This document shows positions 21,629 through 30,030 of a stretch of DNA of 64,000 bases, one piece after another. Origin of the DNA: Actinokineospora xionganensis (GTDB taxonomy: Bacteria > Actinomycetota > Actinomycetes > Mycobacteriales > Pseudonocardiaceae); the NCBI RefSeq assembly GCF_014323725.1, contig NZ_JABVED010000007.1, positions 182,251 to 246,250 of the forward strand. The letters run 5' to 3'. The notes under the pieces are model-generated. The model was not told the DNA's origin, ran no database searches, and saw only the letters and a program-made list of their open reading frames with translations. Position 1 is the stretch's first letter. Every line of letters starts with the position of its first letter. Position numbers and translations under genes: made by a program.

Positions 21629-23152
21629 CTACTTGGCGACGGGCTCCCGCTTCCCGAGCACGGAATTGCGCCTGCTGTAGACGAAGTACACGACCACGCC
21701 GATCGCCATCCAGATGCCGAACCGCAGCCAGGTCAGCACCGTCAGGTTGAGCATCAGCCACAGGCACGCGCCGATCGCGAGCAGCGGGACGAGCGGCACC
21801 CACGGCACGCGGAACGCGCGCGGCAAGTCGGGCCGGGTGCGGCGCAGGACGATCACCCCGGCGGAGACGAGGATGAAGGCGAACAGCGTCCCGACGTTCA
21901 CCATCTCCTCCAGCTTGTCGGCCTCGAAGAAGGTCGCCGCGATCGCCACCAGCGCCGCGACCGCCGTGGTCGCCCGGGCGGGGGTGCCGCGGCTGCCGGT
22001 GTGCGCGAGTCCGCGCGGCATCAGGCCGTCGCGTGACATCGCGTAGATGACTCGGATCTGGCCGAGCATCAGCACCATGACCACCGTCGTCAGACCGGCG
22101 AGGGCGCCGACGGAGATGACCTGCGCCGCCCAGTCGACGTCGTTGAGGGCGAACGCGGTGGCGAGGGTCTTCTTGTCCTCGGTGCCGTCGGGCTTCACCG
22201 TGGTCGCCAGTTCCTGGTAGGACACCATCCCGACGAGCACCAAGGACACCGCCACGTAGAGCACGGTGACGATCGCGAGCGAGCCGAGGATGCCGCGAGG
22301 GACCGAGCGCTGCGGGTTGACCGTCTCCTCGGCGGTGGTGGCGACGATGTCGAACCCGATGAACGCGAAGAACACCAGCGACGCCGCCGCCAGCAGGCCG
22401 AAACCGCCGAAGGCGCTGCCCTCGCTGCCCGCGATCAGCGAGAACAGCGACTGCTCCACACCCCCGCCGGACCCATCGGACGGCGGACGCGCGGCAGGCA
22501 CGAACGGCGTGTAGTTGGCCGCCTTGACGAAGAACAACCCCAACACGATCACGAACAGGACGATCGCGACCTTGATCCCGGTGATCACCATGCTGACCCG
22601 CGAGGACAGCTTGGTGCCGATGCCCAGCAGCATGGCCAGGGTCACCACAAGCAGCAGGGCGCCCCAGTCGACCGCGAAACCGGCGATCTTGACCACCGTC
22701 GCCGTGGTCGCCGCGGGGTCGAAGCCGACGACGTAGCCGAGGACAGTGTTGAGGTACACCGACCACCCCTTGGCGACCGCCGCCGAGCCGACCGCCAGTT
22801 CCAAGATCAGGTCCCAGCCGATGATCCACGCCATGAACTCGCCGAAGGTGGCATAGGAGAACGTGTACGCACTGCCCGCGACCGGAACAGTGGAGGCGAA
22901 CTCGGCGTAGCAGAGCGCCGCGAGCGCACAGGCGATGGCGGCGAAGACGAACGCCAGTGAGGTCGACGGGCCTGCGAGGTCACCGGCGGTGCGGGCGGTC
23001 AGGGTGAAGATCCCGGCGCCGATGACGACCGCGACACCGAAGACCGTGAGGTCCCAGGTGGAGAGGGTGCGGCGGAGTCTGGTGTCCGGATCATCGGTGT
23101 CCGCGATCGACTGCTCCACCGACTTCGTGCGCCACAAACCGTTCCCAGGCAT
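21629..23152 (-). CDS. APC-family (cationic) amino acid permease
   Basis: 507 residues from the ATG at 23152; the frame is open 21 codons further upstream but without conserved sequence. About twelve hydrophobic segments are visible, with the APC signature around the first one (LTVFGVAVVIGAGIFTL) and the conserved EETVNPQRSVPRGI loop typical of cationic amino-acid transporters. It should import amino acids across the plasma membrane; the substrate is not readable. It is followed 11 bp later by the GlmL-like gene, which hints at glutamate or related amino acid metabolism, by inference only. Confidence 0.9.
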   Translation of the reverse strand: MPGNGLWRTKSVEQSIADTDDPDTRLRRTLSTWDLTVFGVAVVIGAGIFTLTARTAGDLAGPSTSLAFVFAAIACALAALCYAEFASTVPVAGSAYTFSYATFGEFMAWIIGWDLILELAVGSAAVAKGWSVYLNTVLGYVVGFDPAATTATVVKIAGFAVDWGALLLVVTLAMLLGIGTKLSSRVSMVITGIKVAIVLFVIVLGLFFVKAANYTPFVPAARPPSDGSGGGVEQSLFSLIAGSEGSAFGGFGLLAAASLVFFAFIGFDIVATTAEETVNPQRSVPRGILGSLAIVTVLYVAVSLVLVGMVSYQELATTVKPDGTEDKKTLATAFALNDVDWAAQVISVGALAGLTTVVMVLMLGQIRVIYAMSRDGLMPRGLAHTGSRGTPARATTAVAALVAIAATFFEADKLEEMVNVGTLFAFILVSAGVIVLRRTRPDLPRAFRVPWVPLVPLLAIGACLWLMLNLTVLTWLRFGIWMAIGVVVYFVYSRRNSVLGKREPVAK

Positions 23153-23232
23153 GCCCACGAGGCTAAGCCGGCGCGAATCAGGATGCACGATGATGATCCG
23201 GTTTGTGATTCCCAACCCATATAGTCGAGGTC

Positions 23233-23913
23233 GTGATCAATGCGATCTTCTTTGACATCGGCGGAACGATCCTCGACGAGTCCCGCGAGTTCGAAACCTG
23301 GGCGGACTGGTTCGGCGTTCCGCGACATACGTTCTCGGCGGTCTTCGGTGCGGTGATCGCCCGGGGCCTGGACTATCAGGAGACGTTCCGGGTCTTCCGG
23401 GCCGATTTCGATCTCGCGGCCGAGCGCGAGCGCCGAGTGGCCGCAGGCAAACCGGAGTCGTTCGGCGAAGAGGATCTCTACCCCGACGCGCGAGCGTGCC
23501 TGACCTCTTTGAAGGACCAGGGCCTGTTCGTGGGCTTGGCAGGCAACCAGCCCGCCCATGCCGAGACGACTCTCCGCGCTCTCGACCTGTCCGTGGACGT
23601 GATCGGCACGTCGCACGGCTGGGGTGTGGAGAAGCCGTCATCGGCATTCTTCGAGCGGGTCATCCGCGAAGGCGGTGGCGACGCGTCTTCGGTTCTGTAC
23701 GTCGGCGATCGGCCCGACAACGATGTGCGTCCGGCCAAGGCGGCCGGCATGAAGACGTGCCTGATCCGACGCGGGCCGTGGGGTCACATCCTCGACATGC
23801 CTGCCGTGGCCGAGCAGTGCCTGTTCCGCATCGATTCGCTGGACGAACTCCCAAGCCTCGTTGCGCAGCACAACACGGCTAGGGCGGCACCGGATCAGAC
23901 CGGGGCGCGGTAG
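23233..23913 (+). CDS. HAD-family hydrolase with alpha-helical cap
   Basis: 226 residues from a GTG. Motif I is FFDIGGTI (first Asp present, second position Gly as in some DxGGT HADs), the C1 cap occupies about residues 15-85, motif II is GLAGNQ, motif III Lys lies in VEKPSSAFF, and motif IV is YVGDRPDNDV. It is likely a small-molecule phosphatase or related hydrolase in the cytosol; the changed second acidic residue of motif I leaves the reaction uncertain. The last 19 bases overlap the convergent CDF gene. Confidence 0.85.
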   Translation: MINAIFFDIGGTILDESREFETWADWFGVPRHTFSAVFGAVIARGLDYQETFRVFRADFDLAAERERRVAAGKPESFGEEDLYPDARACLTSLKDQGLFVGLAGNQPAHAETTLRALDLSVDVIGTSHGWGVEKPSSAFFERVIREGGGDASSVLYVGDRPDNDVRPAKAAGMKTCLIRRGPWGHILDMPAVAEQCLFRIDSLDELPSLVAQHNTARAAPDQTGAR

Positions 23914-24809
23914 AGGTCTGGCTCCAGGTAGATCAGGCGGGCTGAGGGGACGGCGGCGCGGATGCGGGCCTCGGCGTGGTCGATGGCCTGGGCGATCTCC
24001 GCCAGAGTCATGTCCGCCGCGAAACCGATCTTGGCGGCGATGAGCAGCTCGTCCGGCCCGACGTACTGGGTGCGGATGTGGATGACGCGCTCGATCTTGT
24101 CGCTCACCAGGCTGGCCTCGATCGTCTCGGACTCGCCAGGTGTGGCGCCCTCGCCGATCAGCAGCGACTTCATCTCGATGATCAGGATGATCGCGATGAC
24201 ACCCAGCAGCACACCGATGCAGATAGTGCCGACGGCGTCCCACATCGGGTCGCCGGTGAGGACCGTCAGGCCGACGCCGAAGAGGGCGAGGATCAGGCCG
24301 AACAGGGCGCCCGCGTCCTCCAGCAGCACCACCGGCAGCTCCGGGGTGCGCGACTGGCGGATGAAGCCCCACCAGGACGCGTCGCCCTTGATCTTCTTGG
24401 ACTCGACGATGGCTGTGTAGAACGAGTAGCACTCCAGGCCGATCGCCACCACGAGGATGACCACCGCGACCATCGGCGAGGTCAGCGCCTCCGGGGCGCT
24501 GAGCTTGTGGATGCCCTCGTACAGCGCGAACGCCGAACCAAGCGTGAACAGCATCAGCGCCACGATGAACGAGTAGAAGTACCGGTCGCGGCCATAGCCG
24601 AACGGGTGCATCTTCGTCGCGGCGCGCTGGGAGGTCTTCTGCCCGAGCAGCAGCAGGCCCTGGTTGGACGTGTCGGCCACGGAGTGCACGGACTCCGCGA
24701 GCATCGATGACGACCCAGTCACCAGGAACCCGACGAACTTCGCCACGGCGATACCGGCGTTGGCGAACAGCGCGGCCAGGATCGCCTTGGTGCTACCCCC
24801 TGCGGACAC
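23895..24809 (-). CDS. cation diffusion facilitator (CDF) metal transporter
   Basis: 304 residues with about six transmembrane segments. The metal-binding site in TM2 reads SVHSVADTSNQ (HxxxD); the second half of the site is LEDAGALFG in TM5. A cytoplasmic C-terminal domain about 215-304 follows. CDF proteins export zinc, manganese or iron in exchange for protons. The sequence resembles the ZNT9-like branch. GTG start preceded by GAGGAG. It lies downstream of manA on the same strand (37 bp). Confidence 0.88.
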   Translation of the reverse strand: MSAGGSTKAILAALFANAGIAVAKFVGFLVTGSSSMLAESVHSVADTSNQGLLLLGQKTSQRAATKMHPFGYGRDRYFYSFIVALMLFTLGSAFALYEGIHKLSAPEALTSPMVAVVILVVAIGLECYSFYTAIVESKKIKGDASWWGFIRQSRTPELPVVLLEDAGALFGLILALFGVGLTVLTGDPMWDAVGTICIGVLLGVIAIILIIEMKSLLIGEGATPGESETIEASLVSDKIERVIHIRTQYVGPDELLIAAKIGFAADMTLAEIAQAIDHAEARIRAAVPSARLIYLEPDLYRAPV

Positions 24810-24846
24810 GGGATCTCCTCAATCAGTCCGGTATGTCGGGATGAGA

Positions 24847-26079
24847 CTAAAGCGTGTCGTGCGCCGGTGACTCGGCACCCACTGTCGCGATGAAAATCTG
24901 CGCGCGGCCAGACCCGTCGGGGCGCACCTTCAGCTCCGGGTCGGCGGCGGGCACCCAGATCGAGTGACCCCGGGCCAGGGCGACCTCGCCGCTGTCTCCC
25001 CGCACCGTGACCGACCCCTCGGTGCAGACGACGATCTGCGGACGCCCGCTCGGCATCGCGACCTCCGCGCGGTCGTCGTCCTGCCACTCGATGCGGGACA
25101 GCTCGAACTCGGCCGCGTCCGTCCGGTACGTGCGCAGCTCGCCGTCGTGGTCGCCGGTCGTGACCGGCATGTCGCCGCAGCGGAAGTCGAGGACCCGCAG
25201 CAGCTCCGGGACGTCGACGTGCTTGGGGGTGAGCCCGCCGCGCAGGATGTTGTCGGAGTTGGCGAGGATCTCCACCGCGGTGCCGTGCAGGTACGCGTGC
25301 AGGTTGCCCGCGGGCAGGTAGATCGCCTCGCCGGGGCCGAGGACCAGCCGGTTGAGCAGCAAAGCGGCCAGCACACCCGCGTCGCCGGGGTAGCGCTCAC
25401 CGAGTTCGAGCACGGTCTGGCATTCCGCGGTGAACTCGCCGTGCTCCTTCATGTGCCGGACGCACGCGTCGAACAGGTCCGGCAGCAGGCTCTCCAGCGA
25501 GGTCTGCGGCAGCGTGATCCACGTGGTGAACAGCGCGCGAAGCCCGTCGGAGTCGGGCTGGTCGCCCAACAGATCGATGTAGGGCGACAGACTCGGGGTG
25601 CGCACCGCGTCGAGGAGGGCGACCGTGCGGTGCGGGTCTCGGAAACCGGCGAGCGCGTGGAACTCGGTCAGCGCGCACACCAGTTCCGGCTTCGCCGTCG
25701 GGTCCGGGTAGTTGCGCTCTCCCGCGTCGCGCGCGATGCCGAGGGCCTCTTCGCGCGCGTAACCGTCAGCGGCCTGCGCGGCCGAGGGGTGCGCCTGCAG
25801 GCTCAGCGGCTCCTCGACAGCGAGGATCTTGAGCAGGAACGGCAGCCGGTTGCCCCACCGGGCGGCGTTCTCCGCGCCTAGCTGGCGCTCCGGGTCGGCT
25901 TCGATGCAGTCGATCAGCGAGAGGCCCGTGCGCGCCAGGTGTGACGGGTCGCCCGGGTGCGCACCCATCCACAGTTCGGCCTCCGGGTGCGGGGCGGGCA
26001 CCGGCTTGCCAAGCAGCTCGGCAATGGTCGTGCGCGACCCCCAGGCATACGGGCGCACAGCATTGCGCAAAAGCTCCAC
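24847..26079 (-). CDS. manA: mannose-6-phosphate isomerase, class I
   Basis: Zinc enzyme interconverting fructose-6-P and mannose-6-P, the entry to GDP-mannose. 410 residues from the GTG giving VELLRNAVRPYAWGS, with GGATGGAG as ribosome-binding site. The type I signature is clear: metal ligands in LQAHPSA (Gln and His), KPELVCAL (Glu), and GEAIYLPAGNLHAYLHG (His). A C-terminal cupin completes it. It follows the SIS-domain gene on the same strand by 43 bp, in the manB, Trm112-like, SIS, manA order of mycobacteria. Confidence 0.94.
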   Translation of the reverse strand: MELLRNAVRPYAWGSRTTIAELLGKPVPAPHPEAELWMGAHPGDPSHLARTGLSLIDCIEADPERQLGAENAARWGNRLPFLLKILAVEEPLSLQAHPSAAQAADGYAREEALGIARDAGERNYPDPTAKPELVCALTEFHALAGFRDPHRTVALLDAVRTPSLSPYIDLLGDQPDSDGLRALFTTWITLPQTSLESLLPDLFDACVRHMKEHGEFTAECQTVLELGERYPGDAGVLAALLLNRLVLGPGEAIYLPAGNLHAYLHGTAVEILANSDNILRGGLTPKHVDVPELLRVLDFRCGDMPVTTGDHDGELRTYRTDAAEFELSRIEWQDDDRAEVAMPSGRPQIVVCTEGSVTVRGDSGEVALARGHSIWVPAADPELKVRPDGSGRAQIFIATVGAESPAHDTL

Positions 26080-26122
26080 TACAACTCCATCCTCAGTCCA
26101 CCAAGAACTCGCCCGATCCGAA

Positions 26123-27214
26123 TCAGGCGTTAGTGGGCGCGTACGGCCCCGATCCCCCCGCGGTACCCGCCGCCAGGCCGAGATAGAGCGCGGCGAGTTC
26201 GAATCTGAGCGCGAGCACGGCGGCGAGCGTCGGCTCGTCACCGGTCACCTCTTCGGCGATGGAAAGCAGGTCGGCCCCCGGCAGCGTCGCCGCCGCGTGT
26301 GCGCGCGCCGGGTCACCGGGAACCGAGCGGACCGCGAGGAGCAGCACGCGCAGCACGGTGGCGGGGGCGTCGAAGTCGTCGGGGTCGGCGAAGACGTCGC
26401 GGCCGGAGGTGGCGGCGACCGCCGCGCGGTGCAGGGCGGTTCGGCTCATCGCCTGCGGGTAGCCCGCGACGTCGCACACCGCCTCGGTGTGGGTGGCCAG
26501 GACCTGCGCGGCGTGCCTGCCCACGGCGGAGGCGACCGGGTCGAGGCCCCAGAGCAGCGGCGTGTGGTCGGCCAGGCGCAGCGCGAGCGTCTTCGCGGGG
26601 TTCACGAACGACTCGTGCTGCATGTGGTCGCGCTCGGCCTCTTTGTCGAGTTCGTCGGCGAGGGCCTCGATGTCGACCTTGAGCAGGCCGAGGGAGCGCA
26701 TCGCGAGCAGACCCGACGTGAGCGCCTTGGCGAAGCCGAACCCCGGTGGCACGGAGATGCGCGGGGTGATCAGCACGGCCTGTCCCGCCGCGGCGGCGGC
26801 GACCGGCCCCTGCTCGGGGGCGGTCAGCACAATGCTCGCGCCGAAGCGGCCCGCGCGGGCGATCGACTCGGCGAGCACGGTCTCGCCCGCGTCGTCGGTG
26901 TGCGCGATCACGACGTCGAGCGGGCCGATCCAGTTCGGCACCAGGTCGGTGACTACGAGCGGCACCGGGCACGACGGCAGCAGCAGCGCGGCGAGCAGAT
27001 GCGACACGGCCGGGCCCAGACCGGGCCGGGTGACCAGCACGATCGCCCGGGGCTTGAACCCCTCCAGCCGCTCGATCCTGGCCTCGGCCGCGGCGTCGGC
27101 GGTGGCGCGCACCTGGGCGCCCGCGAGCGCGGCGGCGCGAAGCAGCCCGTGGGTGTCGACCTCGGCCAGCCGGACGGCGTCGTCCAGCAGGCTGTCGTCG
27201 GGCAGGGCGGTCAC
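26123..27214 (-). CDS. SIS-domain protein (Rv3256c/TobH-like)
   Basis: 363 residues from a GTG that overlaps the end of the Trm112-like gene (GTGA). It resembles the bifunctional phosphoglucose/phosphomannose isomerase-like proteins: two SIS-type halves, RAIVLVTRPGLGPAVSH near residue 55 and a second half with YPQAMSRTALHRAA, but typical active-site residues are not obvious. It is conserved between manB and manA in actinobacteria, so a role in hexose-phosphate metabolism or its control is expected from context. The precise activity is unknown. Confidence 0.8.
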   Translation of the reverse strand: MTALPDDSLLDDAVRLAEVDTHGLLRAAALAGAQVRATADAAAEARIERLEGFKPRAIVLVTRPGLGPAVSHLLAALLLPSCPVPLVVTDLVPNWIGPLDVVIAHTDDAGETVLAESIARAGRFGASIVLTAPEQGPVAAAAAGQAVLITPRISVPPGFGFAKALTSGLLAMRSLGLLKVDIEALADELDKEAERDHMQHESFVNPAKTLALRLADHTPLLWGLDPVASAVGRHAAQVLATHTEAVCDVAGYPQAMSRTALHRAAVAATSGRDVFADPDDFDAPATVLRVLLLAVRSVPGDPARAHAAATLPGADLLSIAEEVTGDEPTLAAVLALRFELAALYLGLAAGTAGGSGPYAPTNA

Positions 27215-27420
27215 TGGTCCGCCGGCTGCTCGCCCGGCTCGATGGCCTCGTCGAGCAACAAGACGGGGACGCCGTCGTCCACGCGGAACTGGCGGCCGCA
27301 CTCGGTGCAGGTCAACGCGTCCGCCTCGGGGTCGCCGGGCGTGCCCACGACCAGTTTGGCGTGGTCATCCGACGGGCACGCGAGGATGTCGAGCAACTGC
27401 GGGTCCAGGTCGACTGCCAT
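27211..27420 (-). CDS. Trm112-family small zinc-ribbon-like protein
   Basis: 69 residues: LDPQLLDILACPSDDHAKL, then CTECGRQF and DDGVPVLLLDEA. Trm112 proteins bind and stabilise SAM methyltransferases in eukaryotes and archaea; bacterial members are largely unassigned. Only three of the four classical cysteines remain (Cys15, Cys38, Cys41), with the SDDH stretch in place of the second Cys, as is usual in the actinobacterial form. Its stop overlaps the SIS gene start and it sits 67 bp after manB. Confidence 0.85.
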   Translation of the reverse strand: MAVDLDPQLLDILACPSDDHAKLVVGTPGDPEADALTCTECGRQFRVDDGVPVLLLDEAIEPGEQPADQ

Positions 27421-27487
27421 GGTGGTCCTCCTCGTGGTCTGAGTGTCCCAGGGCGGGACGGCTCCCGCTCGGTCAAGATCAGCGACG

Positions 27488-28846
27488 TCAGGCCCGCACG
27501 ATGGCCAGCACCTCGTCGCGCAGCGCGGCGACCGCGGCGTCGTCGGCGGCCTCGACATTCAAGCGCAGCAGCGGCTCGGTGTTGGACGCGCGCAGGTTGA
27601 ACCACGCGCCGTCCGGCAGCTGCACGGTCAGGCCGTCGAGCTCGTCGAGCTCAACGCCGTCGCGGGCGCCGAAGTCGGCCTTGATCGCGGCGAGCCTGCC
27701 GGCCTGGTCGGCGACGGTCGAGTTGACCTCACCCGAGGCGGCGTAGCGGTTGTACTCGCTGGTGAGCGCCGAGAGCGGGCCGTCCTGCTCGCCGAGCGCG
27801 GCCAGCACGTGCAGCGCGGCCAGCATGCCTGTGTCGGCCTTCCAGAAGTCGCGGAAGTAGTAGTGCGCCGAGTGCTCGCCGCCGAAGATCGCGCCGGTGC
27901 GCGCCATCTCCTCCTTGATGAACGAGTGGCCGACGCGGGTGCGGACCGGCTTGCCGCCGTGCTCGGCGACGATCTCGGGGACGGCCTTGGAGGTGATCAG
28001 GTTGTGGATCACCGTGCCGCCCGGGTCCTTGGCCAGCTCGCGCACCGCGACCAGCGCGGTGACCGCGCTCGGTGACACCGGCTGCCCGAGCTCGTCGACG
28101 ACGAAGCAGCGGTCGGCGTCGCCGTCGAAGGCGAGGCCCGCGTCCGCGCCGACCTCGACGACCTTGGCCTGCAGGTCGACGATGTTCTTCGGGTCGAGCG
28201 GGTTCGCCTCGTGGTTGGGGAAGTTGCCGTCGAGCTCGAAGTACATCGGGATGATCTCGATGGGCAGACCCTCGAACACGGTCGGGACGGTGTAGCCGCC
28301 CATGCCGTTGCCCGCGTCCACCACGATCTTGAGGGGGCGGCTGCCGGACAGGTCGACCAGCCTGCGGAGATAGACGGCGTAGTCGGCGAGCAGGTCCCGC
28401 GTCTCGACGGCGGCGGTCTTGCCCGACTTTGCGGCCCCCTCCGCTGTGGCGTTCTCCACGTAACGGCGGATGTCGGTGAGGCCGCTGTCCTGGCCGACCG
28501 GGGACGCGCCCGCGCGGCAGAGCTTGATCCCGTTGTACTGCGCGGGGTTGTGGCTCGCGGTGAACATCGCGCCGGGCAGGTTCAGGCTGCCGGAGGCGTA
28601 GTAGAGCATGTCGGTGCTGGCCAGGCCGATGTTGATCACCTCGACGCCCTCGCCCGCCGCGCCCTCGGCGAACGCCTCGGCCAGGCCGGGAGACGAGTCG
28701 CGCATGTCGTGACCGACGACGATGGTCGGACCGCCGACGAGTCGGGCGAACCCGGCTCCGGTGGCTCGGACGAGGTCGGCGTCGATCTGCTCGCCGACGA
28801 CGCCGCGGATGTCGTAGGCCTTGAAGACGCCGGACAGGTCACGCAC
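27488..28846 (-). CDS. manB: phosphomannomutase/phosphoglucomutase
   Basis: Converts mannose-6-P to mannose-1-P, and possibly the glucose pair. 452 residues of the alpha-D-phosphohexomutase superfamily, with phosphoserine Ser98 in TASHNP, metal loop FDGDADR, sugar-specificity loop GGEHSAHYYF and phosphate-binding RASNTEPLLRLN near the C-terminus. It is the Rv3257c equivalent. With manA here and manC at 39.3 kb the GDP-mannose route is complete in the window. Confidence 0.94.
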   Translation of the reverse strand: MRDLSGVFKAYDIRGVVGEQIDADLVRATGAGFARLVGGPTIVVGHDMRDSSPGLAEAFAEGAAGEGVEVINIGLASTDMLYYASGSLNLPGAMFTASHNPAQYNGIKLCRAGASPVGQDSGLTDIRRYVENATAEGAAKSGKTAAVETRDLLADYAVYLRRLVDLSGSRPLKIVVDAGNGMGGYTVPTVFEGLPIEIIPMYFELDGNFPNHEANPLDPKNIVDLQAKVVEVGADAGLAFDGDADRCFVVDELGQPVSPSAVTALVAVRELAKDPGGTVIHNLITSKAVPEIVAEHGGKPVRTRVGHSFIKEEMARTGAIFGGEHSAHYYFRDFWKADTGMLAALHVLAALGEQDGPLSALTSEYNRYAASGEVNSTVADQAGRLAAIKADFGARDGVELDELDGLTVQLPDGAWFNLRASNTEPLLRLNVEAADDAAVAALRDEVLAIVRA

Positions 28847-28945
28847 TGATGCTCCCAGGGGTCGAATCGGCGGCGCTGCGATGCCACCTGCGATGCCTCC
28901 GGCAGCCTACCGGCGAGGAACAACCGGGCAGTACCGACCGCGAAA

Positions 28946-29302
28946 TCAATCGTTGACTGGGTCGGGGAGGACTCGGAGGTGGCCGCGGCGGAAGCCCATG
29001 CCTGGGTCCGGGGGCTCGATGGGCCGGTCCACGCGACCAGCCTCGCGGACGGCCTCCGCCAACGCCGTCAGGTCGTCCACCGTCGGCTCCGGCAGGGCGA
29101 ACTCGCCGTCATGCCGGACGACCTCCCACCCGCGCGGCACGGTCAGCCGCAGGGCGTGTTCCTCGCACAGGTCGTAGCTGTGCGGTTCGGAGTAAGTGGC
29201 CAGTGGCCCGACGACGGCGGTGGACTCCGCATAGGCGTAGGTCAGCGTGGCGACGGCCGGGTTGAGACACCCGGTTCGCGAACACCGTCTCACGCTCCGC
29301 AC
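28946..29302 (-). CDS. DUF3499 family protein (Rv3258c-like)
   Basis: 118 residues from GTG 29302; a second GTG at 29293 is also possible. The sequence RRCSRTGCLNPAVATLTY followed by LCEEHALRLTVPRGWEVVRH suggests a small zinc-binding module (two N-terminal Cys plus CxxH). The family is confined to actinobacteria and lies between manB and the zincin-like gene. The function is unknown; nucleic-acid or protein binding would be typical of such a module but is inference. Confidence 0.8.
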   Translation of the reverse strand: MRSVRRCSRTGCLNPAVATLTYAYAESTAVVGPLATYSEPHSYDLCEEHALRLTVPRGWEVVRHDGEFALPEPTVDDLTALAEAVREAGRVDRPIEPPDPGMGFRRGHLRVLPDPVND

Positions 29303-29404
29303 GATCGGTGACCATAGCGCCTCCGAGGGTTCGCACGACGCAGACGCGCCCGCGACACGCCCTGCTACCCGCCGCCGTCGGGCAAGGCACGCCCAATCGG
29401 CGCA

Positions 29405-29893
29405 GTGGGGCGACCGCGTAACCTGCTCTTCGTGGTGACGGCTCGCAGTTCCCGGCGGCGCGGACGACGCAACCGCGATCGACACGGCCGCGGTCTGCGC
29501 GGTCCACTGTTCCCTTCGACCCTGCCCGCGGCCAGCACGCGCGCGGAGAAGTTCGACGCGCTCGTGCTCGACGCGCTGGAGCCGATCGAGGCCCGGTGGC
29601 GCACGGAGCTGACCAAGCTCGACGTGGCGGTCGACGACGTGCCCGAGGTCCCGGACGGCACCGCGCCCGACGGGGTGCTCGCCGACAGCGGCGTGCCGCT
29701 CGCGCGCCTGGTGGCCGCGGGTGTCGACCGCCGTGGACAGCCGACCCGCGCGCGCATCGTCCTGTACCGCAGGCCCCTGGAGGCCCGGGCGAAGGACGGC
29801 GCCGACCTGGCCGACCTGATCCACGACGTCCTGGTCGAACAGGTCGCCAACTACCTCAACCTCGACCCCGGCGTAATCGACGGCGAAGCCTAA
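29405..29893 (+). CDS. metallopeptidase (zincin-like) family protein without HExxH
   Basis: 162 residues (Rv3259-like). After a basic N-terminus RRRGRRNRDRHGRG the conserved part begins LRGPLFP and runs through FDALVLDALEPIEARW. Where the zincin family should carry HExxH the sequence is LIHDVLVEQVANYLNLDP, so the zinc-binding signature is not intact. It is therefore a family member of doubtful peptidase activity. It is divergent from DUF3499 (about 100 bp apart) and convergent with the GT2/membrane protein, separated by the long inverted repeat. Confidence 0.75.
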   Translation: MGRPRNLLFVVTARSSRRRGRRNRDRHGRGLRGPLFPSTLPAASTRAEKFDALVLDALEPIEARWRTELTKLDVAVDDVPEVPDGTAPDGVLADSGVPLARLVAAGVDRRGQPTRARIVLYRRPLEARAKDGADLADLIHDVLVEQVANYLNLDPGVIDGEA

Positions 29894-29895
29894 CC

Positions 29896-30022
29896 CCGCG
29901 AGTCCAACGTTCAGGACGATGAGTTCAACGTTCAGAACATCCAGTTCAACTTTGGTGATCGGCGAGCAACCAACTCGATGTTCTGAATGTTGAACTCATT
30001 GTCCTGAACGTTGGACTCGCGG
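29896..30022. repeat. long inverted repeat of 46-bp arms made of 21-bp units
   Basis: The left arm (29896-29941) and right arm (29977-30022) are complementary over 46 bp with two positions that become G-U wobbles in RNA. Inside the left arm are two tandem 21-bp units, GAGTCCAACGTTCAGGACGA and GAGTTCAACGTTCAGAACAT (last base omitted in each), and the 35-base loop starts with a third, degraded unit, CAGTTCAACTTT. It fills the space between two convergent genes, so it would serve as a strong bidirectional terminator, but it is far longer and more regular than a usual terminator. Confidence 0.88.
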
Positions 30023-30030
30023 CATTGAAT

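Noticed and set aside
23233-23913. HAD hydrolase considered as a degraded gene because motif I is DIGGT
   Set aside because: The DxGGT variant occurs in intact HAD proteins, the remaining motifs and the cap are present, and the length is normal.
29896-30022. CRISPR or attachment site in the 21-bp repeats
   Set aside because: The units are tandem without unique spacers, and no cas or integrase gene is nearby. An inverted-repeat element or terminator fits better.
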